Assembly: GCF_004355225.1 (NCBI RefSeq)
Contig: NZ_CP037933.1
Coordinates: 434,001 to 498,000, forward strand
Direction of reading: 5' to 3'
From: Flavobacterium nackdongense
Lineage (GTDB): Bacteria; Bacteroidota; Bacteroidia; Flavobacteriales; Flavobacteriaceae
Length of the DNA: 64,000 nt
In this document: piece by piece, positions 24,843 through 33,921 of the stretch
Layout: each line of letters opens with the position of its first letter
Numbering within the stretch: the stretch's first letter is position 1
Translations under genes and position numbers: made by a program
Notes under the pieces: generated by a model
What the model saw: the letters and a program-made list of their open reading frames with translations, nothing else
Database searches by the model: none
Told to the model about the DNA's origin: nothing

Positions 24843-27830
24843 TTAGAAATTAAGATTTACACCTAATGCAATAGTTCTCGCTGGTGGAGCAGAATAAAAC
24901 TCTTCACCGATACCTGTGTCGTCTCTTCTCGCTTCTGGGTCGTAGCCATCATAATCAGTAAAGGTAAGTAAATTTACTCCTGACAAATAAACGCGTACAT
25001 TGGTCATTCCCATAGAATTAAGCGTTGTTTTTGGTAAAGAATAACCAAAAGTTAAGTTTCTTAAACGGATAAAATCAGCTTTTTGTAAAAACCTCGTTGA
25101 AGCTCCAGTACCATTACCTCCATACAGTCTTGCTTGAGGAACATTGGTTATATCACCAGGATTTTGCCAACGATTCAATTGATCAACTGTTTGATTGTCA
25201 AAATAATCAGCACTTACCGACTGATAGATACCAGCGGAGTTGTAGATGCTAGCTCCCCATTCGCCTTGGAATGTAAAACTAAAATCAAATCCACTAAAGT
25301 TCATTGTATTGGTTAAACCCGCCATCAATTCAGGGAAAGGATTACCCGTAACAATTCGCTCTGCAGCCGCATAATCATTCGTGGTGGTTTTATCCAACGA
25401 GCCATCTGCTTTTACCGTATTCAAATAAAATAGCGCATCACCATTAGCAGGATCCACACCTGCATATTCTTTCAAGTAGAATGCAGAAGCCTTTTCATTC
25501 ACTCTGTTAATTGTGAAAGTACCAAGAAGATCTGTATTGTTATTTGGCAATTCTTTTACAACGGTTTGATTGGTTGTAATGTTGAAACTAGTGGTCCATT
25601 TCAATTTGTCTGTATCGATATTAGTTGTGTTTACGGTAAACTCTAAACCGCTACTTTCTAAAACGCCCACGTTTTGATTGATAGTAGAAGCACCTGAACT
25701 TTGAGGTAGTGGAACACTAAACAATAAACCATCAGTCGTTTTCTTGTAATAATCAAAATCTAAACTGAACCTGTTTAAGAATCCAACTTCAAATCCTAGG
25801 TCTAATTGAGACGATTTTTCCCAAGTTAGATTTGGATTTCCAGCTTGAGTAAATACTAAACCTGATTTTAAATTATAAGAACTTGGTCCGTACAATTGAC
25901 GAGAGGCAAAATTTCCAATTTCAGCATTTCCTAATTGTCCCCAACTTCCTTTTAGTTTCAAAAATGATAAAACTTTGCTTTCTTTCAAAAAAGACTCTTC
26001 TGACATAATCCATCCAGCAGAGAAGGAAGGGAATGTACCGTATTTATTGTTTTCACCAAAACGTGAAGAACCGTCACGACGAATACTTGCTTTCAAAAGG
26101 TATTTATTGGCATACGAATAAGATACTCGTCCGAAAAGAGATGAAAAGGTATAATCGGTTTCGTTTCCAGATCCTGCATTAACTTCGGCACCACCATCTA
26201 CAGTTTGAAAGTTGTCATTAGGAAAATAAATACTAGTTACATCTTGGTATCTTCTGTTGAAATCATTGAACTCCATACCTGCAACAGCATTAATGGTGTG
26301 CTTTTCTCCAAATGTCTTGTCATAAGTAAAGTAGTTAGACCAAATATAGGTCTCGTTGTTTACCGAAGAAGCGAAAACTTCTCCATCTGTTGACATAAAA
26401 GGTACGTTTTTACCATTCCAGTTGTCTTCAGTTTGCGATAATAAATCGTAAGCAAATTCAGAAGTGAATTTTAAAGAAGGTACAAATTTATATTCTCCAA
26501 AAACTTTTCCTGTGACTCTTCTCATAATTGTTTTCCAATACGAATTGTCTATGGCCAACAAATAGTTAGCATACAAGGTATTTGGATTGGCAGTTCCATC
26601 ATCTAAACGAATAGGAGATAGAGGTGACTGTGCTACTGCTTGCAAAGGCGTAGTAAAAGCGTTATCATCTTGAACACGTTGAATTTCAGATCTAGAAAAA
26701 CTCAAGTTCATACCTGCAGAAAATTTATCGGATACTTGGTGCGATATATTCGTTCTTGCAGTAACTCTTTCTAATTCGTTGCTATTAATTATACCAATTG
26801 TATTATTGTAGGCTCCAGCAAAGAAATATTTAGTTTTTTCATCTGCTCCAGAAACTGAAAAATCGGCATCAGTTGTAAAACCATTTTGGAAAGCAGTGTC
26901 TTGCCAATCTGAGTTCACTTCTAAATTTCTCCAATCTGTACCCTGAGCGAGGAAATCAAAAGTATCTTCTGCTTCAGCAGCATCACCGGTACCATTTATT
27001 GAAGCTTCTGTAAATAGCTCGACATATTGTGCTGCATTTAACCATTTTCTTTTGTGAGTAGCTTCGCTCACCCCTTGCGAAAAGTTAAGGGCAAAAGCGC
27101 CTTTACCTAATTTTCCTTTTTTAGTAGTAATTATGACAACTCCATTTGCACCACGCGCACCATAAATTGCAGCGGAAGAAGCATCTTTTAATACGTCAAT
27201 CGATTCAATTTCATTTGGGCTTAATGTAATCAATGGGTTTGTAGGTGCTCCGTTATTAGATTCATTTGTAGTAACCAATGGAATTCCATCTAATACATAT
27301 AATGGTTCCTTTCCAGCACTGATACTGGCAGCTCCACGAACTCTTACAGACATACCTCCTTCAACTTTACCATTGGTTTGGGTTATTTGAACCCCGGCTA
27401 ACTTACCAACCAACGCATTTTGAACAGAGGCCACAGGAATTTGCTCAATATCTTTTGATGTAACTTTAGCAACGGCATCGGTAGATTTTCTTTTGCTTGT
27501 CGTTCCATAACCAATAACCAAAACGGTTTCCAATTCATTGGTATCATCTTTCATTTTTACGTTAACTGTCGGAGCAGCGGCTACTTCCATAGTTTTCATT
27601 CCAATAAAAGTTACTACCAATGTAGCTCCTTTTGGAGCATCAATAGTAAAATCTCCATCCAATCCAGTTTCTGCAACTGTTTTTGTTCCTTTTACTAGGA
27701 CATTTGCGCCTGGAATAGGTAACCCAGCGTGGTCGGTCACTTTACCCTTTACTTTAATTTCTTGAGCACTAGCTATTTGTACAAACAGTACAAATAGAAA
27801 CCCAAGCAAACACTTGAAATTAATTTTCAT
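24843..27830 (-). CDS. SusC/RagA family TonB-dependent outer-membrane transporter
   Basis: 995 residues. Signal peptide (1-22), carboxypeptidase-like regulatory domain (about 24-105, KVTDHAGLPIPGANVLVKGT), plug with the SusC signature (VRGAASISAGKEPLYVLDG..IESIDVLKDASSAAIYGARGANGVVIITTKKG, about 160-240), then a 22-strand barrel to the C-terminal VNLNF. It has no N-terminal STN signalling domain, so it is not expected to work with a FecR-type anti-sigma factor. It imports a substrate passed by the SusD partner using TonB energy. Confidence 0.96.
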   Translation of the reverse strand: MKINFKCLLGFLFVLFVQIASAQEIKVKGKVTDHAGLPIPGANVLVKGTKTVAETGLDGDFTIDAPKGATLVVTFIGMKTMEVAAAPTVNVKMKDDTNELETVLVIGYGTTSKRKSTDAVAKVTSKDIEQIPVASVQNALVGKLAGVQITQTNGKVEGGMSVRVRGAASISAGKEPLYVLDGIPLVTTNESNNGAPTNPLITLSPNEIESIDVLKDASSAAIYGARGANGVVIITTKKGKLGKGAFALNFSQGVSEATHKRKWLNAAQYVELFTEASINGTGDAAEAEDTFDFLAQGTDWRNLEVNSDWQDTAFQNGFTTDADFSVSGADEKTKYFFAGAYNNTIGIINSNELERVTARTNISHQVSDKFSAGMNLSFSRSEIQRVQDDNAFTTPLQAVAQSPLSPIRLDDGTANPNTLYANYLLAIDNSYWKTIMRRVTGKVFGEYKFVPSLKFTSEFAYDLLSQTEDNWNGKNVPFMSTDGEVFASSVNNETYIWSNYFTYDKTFGEKHTINAVAGMEFNDFNRRYQDVTSIYFPNDNFQTVDGGAEVNAGSGNETDYTFSSLFGRVSYSYANKYLLKASIRRDGSSRFGENNKYGTFPSFSAGWIMSEESFLKESKVLSFLKLKGSWGQLGNAEIGNFASRQLYGPSSYNLKSGLVFTQAGNPNLTWEKSSQLDLGFEVGFLNRFSLDFDYYKKTTDGLLFSVPLPQSSGASTINQNVGVLESSGLEFTVNTTNIDTDKLKWTTSFNITTNQTVVKELPNNNTDLLGTFTINRVNEKASAFYLKEYAGVDPANGDALFYLNTVKADGSLDKTTTNDYAAAERIVTGNPFPELMAGLTNTMNFSGFDFSFTFQGEWGASIYNSAGIYQSVSADYFDNQTVDQLNRWQNPGDITNVPQARLYGGNGTGASTRFLQKADFIRLRNLTFGYSLPKTTLNSMGMTNVRVYLSGVNLLTFTDYDGYDPEARRDDTGIGEEFYSAPPARTIALGVNLNF

Positions 27831-28173
27831 ATTAACATATTTTATGATTAGTTGCTGCGAATATCACAAAATATTGTTAATTGTAAAACTTTTTTGAAGA
27901 AAAAATCGATAAATACTGAATTTTTACGAATACAGTATTTTATTTTTCAATAAATTATATTTTATATTTAAAATTATGATTTTTATTGTAAATTTAATAA
28001 TCTGTAATTTTTATTTGAAGTCTCATTTTAAGTTATTTATTATAAAAATTGCGTTGTATTAATTTAATTTAACTCAAAATAACTTAAAAAAAAGTCATTG
28101 TGAACTTTTTGAGAATTATAATCAATCAAAAAAGAGTTAAAACACAGTTATTTAATAAATTTTGGTTTATAAC
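27831..28173. other. A/T-rich control region upstream of susC
   Basis: 343 bp between the susC start and the stop codon of the CoA-disulfide reductase gene, both on the minus strand. It must hold the susC promoter, but no convincing -33/-7 pair was found by eye. No repeat or small gene was recognised. Around 27950-28080 it is almost pure A/T. Confidence 0.45.
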
Positions 28174-29814
28174 TTAACTATTTATCGGTTTCCAAAGCCC
28201 GTAACCTCCATTTAAATTCACCGAATAGATACCATTATTCCTCAAAATGCGTTGCGCCAAATAGCCTCTCAAACCAATTTGGCAATAAATGACATACTTT
28301 TTGTTTTTGTCAAAGAAATCCAAGTGGTCTCTCAAAGTATCCACATCCATATTGATGGCCTTGGGAATGGCACCGTTTTCGAACTCTGTTTTGGTTCTTA
28401 CGTCAATCAAAATCGCATTTTCAGCCAAAAGATAATCCTCTAATTGATCGTAATTGATGAATCGTACATCGTCATGCAACATATTTTCGGCAACATAACC
28501 CAAAATGTTCACAGGATCTTTAGCGGAATTATAGGGTGGAGCATAAGCTATTTCAATCTCTTGCAATTCATAAATGGACAAATTCCCTTTGATCGCCGTA
28601 GCAATCAAATCAATTCGCTTGTCAACACCTTCTTGTCCCAAAGCTTGAGCACCATAAATTGTTCCGTCTTCGCCAAAATTCATTTTCAAGACAATATTCG
28701 TGGCACCAGGATAATAACCGGCGTGATTGGCACGAGTTACAGTCACAGTGCGGTACGGAATGTTGTAATGTTTCAATAGTTTTTCGTTTAGCCCTGTAGC
28801 GGCCACAGTCAAATCGAAGAATTTGATAATCGAAGTTCCCAAAGTTCCTTTATACGAAATTTTGTTTCCTCTAGTTATATTATCGGCTACAATTCGCCCT
28901 TGACGATTGGCAGGCCAAGCCAATGGAATCAATACCTTAGTCTGATTAATATAATGAGAAACTTCCACAGCATCGCCCACAGCATAAATATTTTCGTCCG
29001 AGGTTTGCATAAATTCATTTACAGCAATTCCACCAGTAACTCCCAAATCTAATCCAGCGGCTTTTGCCAACCCATTTTCAGGCTTCACTCCAATGGCAAA
29101 CACAACGCCATCAGCCAGAATGGTTTTGCCTGTATTCAATTTTAATTCAATTTTATTTCCCTTTTCCTCGAAAGCTTCGACACCTGTATTGACAAGGATA
29201 CTTAGGTTTTTGGCGGCTGCGTGATGTTGAACCATTTTGGCAAATTCATAATCCACAGGCGCCATCACTTGATTTCCCAACTCTATAACGGTCACATTTA
29301 ATTCTTTTTCAACTAAATTTTCCGCGACTTCCAATCCAATAAAACCTCCTCCAACGACGGCAATATTTTTCAAACCTTTAGTTTTGGCAATGATGCGATC
29401 CATGTCAGCCACATTGCGAAGCGTCATAATTTTATCGGAATCAATCCCAAGAATATTAGGTCTGAAAGGTTCTGCACCGGGCGATAATAATAATTTATCG
29501 TAGGTTTCTGTGTAAGTTTCTTTTGAAATTAGGTTTCTAACTTCAACCGTTTTTGCTTCTTTGTTGATTTTTAAAACCTCATTAAAAACACGAACATCAA
29601 GGTTGAATCTTGTTTTTAAGGAAGTAGGAGTGTGTAATAATAACTTTGAACGTTCGGCAATCACACCTCCAATATGGTAAGGAAGTCCACAATTGGCAAA
29701 ACTGACGTGTTCTCCTTTTTCGAATATTATGATTTCGTTTTCTTCGCTTAGTCTTCTCAATCGTGCTGCTGCAGTGGCACCACCTGCAACTCCACCTATA
29801 ATTAGTATTTTCAT
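28174..29814 (-). CDS. CoA-disulfide/persulfide reductase with C-terminal rhodanese domain
   Basis: 546 residues from MKILIIGG; the longer frame to 29835 lacks conservation. FAD-binding GGVAGGATAAARLRR (7-21), redox Cys42 in FANCGLPY with the single-cysteine active site of CoA-disulfide reductases, NAD(P)H-binding VVGGGFIGLE, a dimerisation domain, and a C-terminal rhodanese domain (about 450-546) with Cys511 in YCQIGLRG. CoADR-rhodanese fusions reduce CoA or other thiol persulfides and disulfides with NADH. It is divergent from a Crp/Fnr regulator and shares an operator motif with the tauE promoter, tying it to the sulfur cluster. Confidence 0.93.
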   Translation of the reverse strand: MKILIIGGVAGGATAAARLRRLSEENEIIIFEKGEHVSFANCGLPYHIGGVIAERSKLLLHTPTSLKTRFNLDVRVFNEVLKINKEAKTVEVRNLISKETYTETYDKLLLSPGAEPFRPNILGIDSDKIMTLRNVADMDRIIAKTKGLKNIAVVGGGFIGLEVAENLVEKELNVTVIELGNQVMAPVDYEFAKMVQHHAAAKNLSILVNTGVEAFEEKGNKIELKLNTGKTILADGVVFAIGVKPENGLAKAAGLDLGVTGGIAVNEFMQTSDENIYAVGDAVEVSHYINQTKVLIPLAWPANRQGRIVADNITRGNKISYKGTLGTSIIKFFDLTVAATGLNEKLLKHYNIPYRTVTVTRANHAGYYPGATNIVLKMNFGEDGTIYGAQALGQEGVDKRIDLIATAIKGNLSIYELQEIEIAYAPPYNSAKDPVNILGYVAENMLHDDVRFINYDQLEDYLLAENAILIDVRTKTEFENGAIPKAINMDVDTLRDHLDFFDKNKKYVIYCQIGLRGYLAQRILRNNGIYSVNLNGGYGLWKPINS

Positions 29815-29832
29815 CTTTATTTTTTTATGACG

Positions 29833-29877
29833 CAAATTTCTGAAAAATAAAGCTTCTTATTTGTAGCTTTTGTTACA
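29833..29877 (-). promoter_or_regulatory. Predicted Crp/Fnr-type operator and -7 box upstream of the CoA-disulfide reductase gene
   Basis: The dyad TGTAGC-TTTT-GTTACA (29862-29877) has one mismatch from perfect symmetry. On the minus strand a GAAATTTG box (29833-29840, TTTG core of the Bacteroidetes -7 element) lies 33 bp away, centre to centre. The same dyad and spacing occur at the tauE promoter. Confidence 0.6.
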
Positions 29878-30210
29878 TAAATCGAAATGATTTTAAAACA
29901 AAATAAAATATTCAATCAAAAGCCTAAACATCAAATTTTTAATTAGAGTTCATTTATTTTTTAACCACATAGATTATCAAAATTATCACATTTAAAGATT
30001 TTTCATAGGTATTTTATTTACACATAGCTTTGATAACTATGATGAGCAAAGCGTTTTTTGTTAAAAAAAACTTTTCTAGCCTGCACTGAGCGAAGACGAA
30101 GTGTGGTTTAATTTTGTGGATATTGATATTCGATAAAGAGTTTGCTGTTTGTGTTTTTTAAATGGAAATTTTTAGCGAAATTTACGTCCAAATAAAACGC
30201 AAATCCAATA
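29878..30210. other. Intergenic region upstream of the Crp/Fnr gene, with repeat-like sequence
   Basis: About 330 bp without a gene. It includes ACCACATAGATTATC.. (29964-29980) and CACATAGCTTTGATAACTATG (30021-30041), partly complementary words that recur around 61515 and 63620-63740, and a GACTGAGC-like stretch (30080-30105). This looks like one of the dispersed flavobacterial repeats. The Crp/Fnr promoter should be within 30130-30200 but was not pinned down. Confidence 0.4.
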
Positions 30211-30840
30211 ATGAAAGAATTACTCCAACAGACCTACGGATATATTTTTGAAGATAAATTAATCGAAGAAATTGTAGAAACTTCTTTGCTGAGAGATTTT
30301 AAAGAAGGGGATATTTTAATAGATTTTGGCGATTCTATTCGAAAAATGCCATTGTTAATTTCAGGTGCTATCAAGATATTGCGTGAAGATTTTGACGAAG
30401 GTGAATTGTTGTTGTATTTTATCGAAAAAGGCGATACTTGTGCTATGACGATGGCATGTTGTTTGGGCGAAACCAAAAGCGAAATCAGAGCCGTGGCCGA
30501 AACTAAAGGACAATTAATTATGATTCCTGTAAGCAAAATGGAAGAGTGGTTAGGGAAATACAGAAGTTGGAGAAACTATGTTTTTAACAGTTACAACAAT
30601 CGTTTAAAAGAAATGCTTACGGCTATTGATAATCTGGCATTTATGAATATGGACGAACGGTTGCTAAATTACCTAATTGAGAAAGCCAAAGTGGTTAATT
30701 CTAAAGAAATTCATTCGACCCATCAGGAAATCGCTTACGATTTACATACTTCCAGAGTGGTGGTTTCGCGTTTGCTTAAAGCTTTAGAAAATAAGGGAAA
30801 GATACGATTGAATAGGGCTTCGATTGTATTGCTGAAATGA
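30211..30840 (+). CDS. Crp/Fnr family transcriptional regulator of the sulfur cluster
   Basis: 209 residues. An N-terminal cyclic-nucleotide-type beta-roll (about 25-115) and C-terminal winged helix (about 150-205) with recognition helix TSRVVVSRLLKALE. The beta-roll carries Cys77, Cys83 and Cys84 (DTCAMTMACC), which could sense thiol or persulfide stress; the N-terminal four-cysteine pattern of FNR is absent. It is divergent from the CoADR-rhodanese gene and lies just upstream of tauE, and both promoters carry the same dyad, so it probably activates both sides. The ligand is inferred, not shown. Confidence 0.9.
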   Translation: MKELLQQTYGYIFEDKLIEEIVETSLLRDFKEGDILIDFGDSIRKMPLLISGAIKILREDFDEGELLLYFIEKGDTCAMTMACCLGETKSEIRAVAETKGQLIMIPVSKMEEWLGKYRSWRNYVFNSYNNRLKEMLTAIDNLAFMNMDERLLNYLIEKAKVVNSKEIHSTHQEIAYDLHTSRVVVSRLLKALENKGKIRLNRASIVLLK

Positions 30841-30885
30841 AGTAACATTTGTTACAGTATTGCAATTTTTAAGGCCTTATGTTTG
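30841..30885 (+). promoter_or_regulatory. Predicted Crp/Fnr operator with class II promoter of the tauE-persulfide dioxygenase operon
   Basis: The dyad GTAAC-ATTT-GTTAC (30842-30855, symmetric arms) is followed by a TATGTTTG -7 box (30878-30885) whose centre is 33 bp downstream. The operator would be centred about 42-44 bp before the start of transcription, the class II activation position of Crp-type regulators. Confidence 0.65.
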
Positions 30886-30904
30886 TACTCTTAAAGTTTT
30901 ATAA

Positions 30905-31708
30905 ATGGAAATATCCCAAATAATAGGATACATCTTAGCGGTTTTTGTAGGTATGACTCTCGGAATGTTAGGAAGCGGAGGGTCAATACTTTCGGTACCT
31001 ATTTTGGTTTATGTAATGGGAATCGAACCTACATTGGCCACAGCCTATTCGTTATTTGTAATCGGAACAACCTCATTAGTAGGAGGAATTCAGAAAGCCA
31101 AACAACAATTAGTCGATTTTAAAAAGGTCGGTTTATTTGGAATACCAGCCATAATTTCTGTTTTTGTTACTCGAAAAATTATCGTTCCTACTATTCCTGA
31201 TATTATTTTTTCGACTGAACAATTCAGTTTGACGAAGTCCGTCCTGATTATGGTCGTTTTTGCTTTTGTGATGATTTTTGCCTCGGTTCGAATGATACAA
31301 CCTTTGAAAGAAAAGATAGTTTCGGAAGACGTAAAACTCAACTATTTCAAAATAGTATTAATGGGAATTCTTATCGGGCTAGTATCAGGTTTTGTAGGAG
31401 CTGGCGGAGGATTTTTGATTGTTCCCACTTTGTTGGTTTTTGCAAAAACACCAATTAAGATGGCTGTAGGAACTTCTCTTTTTATTGTTTCGGCGCAATC
31501 CATAATTGGTTTTACAGGCGATATTTTGAGTGACCAAATAATAGACTGGAAGTTATTGGAATACTTTACTTTAGCCTCAATAATTGGAATATTTATTGGC
31601 AATTTTATTGCTAAAAAAGTAGAAGACAATAAACTCAAAACTAGTTTTGGATGGTTCGTCCTTGCTATGGGAATTTACATCATCTTGAGAGAGCTTTTGG
31701 TATCATAA
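30905..31708 (+). CDS. TauE/SafE family permease (sulfite/sulfur-compound exporter)
   Basis: 267 residues, about eight membrane helices in two homologous halves. Each half begins with a glycine-rich segment (MTLGMLGSGGSILSVPILVY, 18-37; LVSGFVGAGGGFLIVPTLLV, about 159-178), the signature of DUF81/TauE. Members export sulfite, sulfonates or thiosulfate. Placed before the persulfide dioxygenase, whose product is sulfite, an export role for sulfite fits well. A 28-residue N-terminal variant is not indicated. It is 80 bp upstream of the next gene with no terminator between them. Confidence 0.93.
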   Translation: MEISQIIGYILAVFVGMTLGMLGSGGSILSVPILVYVMGIEPTLATAYSLFVIGTTSLVGGIQKAKQQLVDFKKVGLFGIPAIISVFVTRKIIVPTIPDIIFSTEQFSLTKSVLIMVVFAFVMIFASVRMIQPLKEKIVSEDVKLNYFKIVLMGILIGLVSGFVGAGGGFLIVPTLLVFAKTPIKMAVGTSLFIVSAQSIIGFTGDILSDQIIDWKLLEYFTLASIIGIFIGNFIAKKVEDNKLKTSFGWFVLAMGIYIILRELLVS

Positions 31709-31788
31709 TAATTTCCTAAAATGTAGTAGGTGGAATGGAAATCGACATAAAAATTGAATAAATTTACAGTATAAAAAACACTTTTAAA

Positions 31789-33195
31789 ATGAAAATAAAG
31801 CAAATCTATACCGGATGTTTAGCACAAGGTGCCTACTATATCGAAAGCAAAGGAGAGGTCGCTATTATTGATCCATTGCGCGAAGTGCAACCCTATATCA
31901 ACAAGGCCAATAAAAATAATGCCAAAATCAAATATATTTTGGAGACTCATTTTCACGCCGATTTTGTGAGTGGTCACGTTACTTTGGCTGAAAAAACAGG
32001 AGCACCCATCATTTTTGGTCCTTCTGCGGAACCTAGTTTTGAAGCCCACATTGCCCAAGATGGAGAAGTATTTCATTTAGGTGAAATTACCATCACGGTT
32101 TTGCATACACCAGGGCATACTTTAGAAAGCGTTTGTTATCTTTTGAAAGACAAGAACGGAAAAGATTATGCACTTTTTAGTGGTGATACCTTATTTTTAG
32201 GAGATGTAGGGCGTCCTGATTTAGCGCAAAAAGCTTCCAATATGACCCAAGAGCAATTGGCGGGGATTTTATACGATAGTTTGCGAAACAAGGTGATGAC
32301 CTTGGCAGACGATGTCATTGTTTATCCCGCTCACGGTGCTGGCAGTGCTTGCGGGAAAAATTTAAGCAAGGAAACTATTGGTTCTATTGGAGACCAAAAG
32401 AAGACCAATTATGCGCTCCGTGCCAATATGACTAAGGAAGAATTTATTAAGGAAGTCACAGATGGTTTATTGCCGCCACCTTCTTATTTTCCTATGAATG
32501 TGAAGCTCAATAAAGAAGGTTACGAAAATGTTGAAGATATTATAAGTGACGCCATTCCGTATGATGCCGAAACTTTTGAATTGGTGGCCAACAAAATCGA
32601 TACTGTAATTCTTGATGTTCGCCACCAAGATGATTATTCGAAAGGACATATCCCGCAGTCCATTTTTATTGGTATTGATGGGGATTTTGCTCCTTGGGTG
32701 GGTGCATTAATTCCCGATATCAAACAGCCGATTCTTTTGGTGACGCCATTGGGAAGAGAAGAAGAAAGCATTACGCGATTGGCTCGAGTAGGTTACGACA
32801 ATACTTTAGGGTATTTGAAAGGTGGATTTGAAACCTGGAAAAAAGCAGGATTTGAATATGATACGGTCAATTGGGTTACAGCCAATGGATTGGAAGAATT
32901 GATGGAAGAAAATGTCCCTGTTTTTGATGTTAGAAAAGAGGGAGAATTTACTTCAGAACATATCGATGTTGCTCATTCCACACCTTTGGATTTTATCAAT
33001 GATCATATTGCAGAATTTCCAAAAGAAGAAGAATTTTATGTTCATTGTGCTGGTGGTTACCGTTCGGTAATTGCTGCCTCTATACTAAAAGCTAGAGGAT
33101 ATCATAACGTAATCAATGTTTTGGGAGGATTTGCGGCAATCAAAAAAACAGCAATTAAGACAACGAATTTTGTTTGTCCATCAACATTAAAATGA
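31789..33195 (+). CDS. Persulfide dioxygenase-rhodanese fusion (CstB-like)
   Basis: 468 residues in three parts. A metallo-beta-lactamase domain (1-250) has THFHAD (53-58), HTPGH (106-110), Asp133 and His182, the mononuclear iron site of persulfide dioxygenases. A first rhodanese-like domain (about 255-360) has LVTPLGREEES where the active cysteine would be, so it is inactive. The C-terminal rhodanese domain (about 365-460) has Cys420 in HCAGGYRS. This is the order of Staphylococcus CstB, which oxidises thiol persulfides to sulfite and then thiosulfate. The next gene overlaps by four bases (ATGA). Confidence 0.94.
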   Translation: MKIKQIYTGCLAQGAYYIESKGEVAIIDPLREVQPYINKANKNNAKIKYILETHFHADFVSGHVTLAEKTGAPIIFGPSAEPSFEAHIAQDGEVFHLGEITITVLHTPGHTLESVCYLLKDKNGKDYALFSGDTLFLGDVGRPDLAQKASNMTQEQLAGILYDSLRNKVMTLADDVIVYPAHGAGSACGKNLSKETIGSIGDQKKTNYALRANMTKEEFIKEVTDGLLPPPSYFPMNVKLNKEGYENVEDIISDAIPYDAETFELVANKIDTVILDVRHQDDYSKGHIPQSIFIGIDGDFAPWVGALIPDIKQPILLVTPLGREEESITRLARVGYDNTLGYLKGGFETWKKAGFEYDTVNWVTANGLEELMEENVPVFDVRKEGEFTSEHIDVAHSTPLDFINDHIAEFPKEEEFYVHCAGGYRSVIAASILKARGYHNVINVLGGFAAIKKTAIKTTNFVCPSTLK

Positions 33196-33395
33196 AACAG
33201 CTATTATTTACAAATTGGCACCCGATGCGATGGGTACGATTGGCGTTTGCCCTGTTTTTGTTCGTCCAAGCTTTTACCACAAAAGAGTGGTTTTTTATCG
33301 CTTTTGGTTTATTTTTCTTAGTTCAAGCAGTTTTTAATTTAGGTTGTGGACCAAAGGGTTGTGCGCTTCCCAACAATAAATTTTCAAAAAAATGA
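33192..33395 (+). CDS. Small two-helix membrane protein with CGPKGC motif
   Basis: 67 residues starting at MKQLLFTN, chosen because ATG overlaps the previous stop codon (ATGA). Two hydrophobic helices (about 14-28 and 33-50) are followed by Cys52 and Cys57 in GCGPKGCALP. Not a named family to me; similar tiny proteins occur beside rhodanese genes in Bacteroidetes. A membrane-bound thiol or sulfur-carrier role is conceivable from the cysteine pair and the coupling on both sides. Confidence 0.8.
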   Translation: MKQLLFTNWHPMRWVRLAFALFLFVQAFTTKEWFFIAFGLFFLVQAVFNLGCGPKGCALPNNKFSKK

Positions 33396-33694
33396 GTACT
33401 CGTTTCGATACTATTATCAAAGCCGAAAAACCGGTTTTAATTGATTTTTTTGCTACTTGGTGTGGCCCTTGTCAAACCCTGGCACCGATTCTAAAACAAG
33501 TAAAAGACAATTTAGGTGAAAGAATTAGCATCCTGAAAATTGATGTGGACAAAAACCAACAATTGGCTTCAAAATACCAAGTTCGTGGGGTTCCTACATT
33601 GATTTTGTTTCAAAACGGCAAACAATTGTGGCGTCAATCGGGCGTTTTGTCTAAAGAAGATATAGTGAAAATTATTATTGAAAAAAGTAACTAA
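33392..33694 (+). CDS. Thioredoxin family protein
   Basis: 100 residues, a complete thioredoxin fold with the classic active site WCGPC (Cys24, Cys27) and the cis-proline segment VRGVPTL. No signal peptide, so cytoplasmic. The start overlaps the preceding gene (ATGA). In this cluster it would recycle persulfidated or oxidised partners such as the rhodanese and dioxygenase enzymes (inference). Confidence 0.95.
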   Translation: MSTRFDTIIKAEKPVLIDFFATWCGPCQTLAPILKQVKDNLGERISILKIDVDKNQQLASKYQVRGVPTLILFQNGKQLWRQSGVLSKEDIVKIIIEKSN

Positions 33695-33695
33695 A

Positions 33696-33890
33696 ATGAC
33701 CAAAAATGCCATAATCATCACTGGAATTGGAATCGTTGTTGGAGCAATTGCAGGTTATTTATATTATTTTTATGTGGGATGCGCATCTGCTACTTGCGCC
33801 ATAACGTCAAAACCTTTGAACAGTAGTTTGTATGGAGCTGCAATGGGCGGATTAATTTTTAATATGTTTATAAAATCACCAAAAAAGTAA
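33696..33890 (+). CDS. DUF6132 family small membrane protein
   Basis: 64 residues starting at MTKNAII, the ATG one base after the thioredoxin stop codon. Two membrane segments (about 5-27 and 44-58) flank a loop with Cys29 and Cys34 (GCASATCAITSKPLNS). This matches the DUF6132 pattern (GC..G.CPITS.P..S..YG) as I remember it. Function unknown; the family is often found with rhodanese or DUF2892 genes, so a role in handling sulfur at the membrane is plausible. Confidence 0.85.
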   Translation: MTKNAIIITGIGIVVGAIAGYLYYFYVGCASATCAITSKPLNSSLYGAAMGGLIFNMFIKSPKK

Positions 33891-33921
33891 TAGTATTTTA
33901 ACCAATTTAAATCTAATTATC

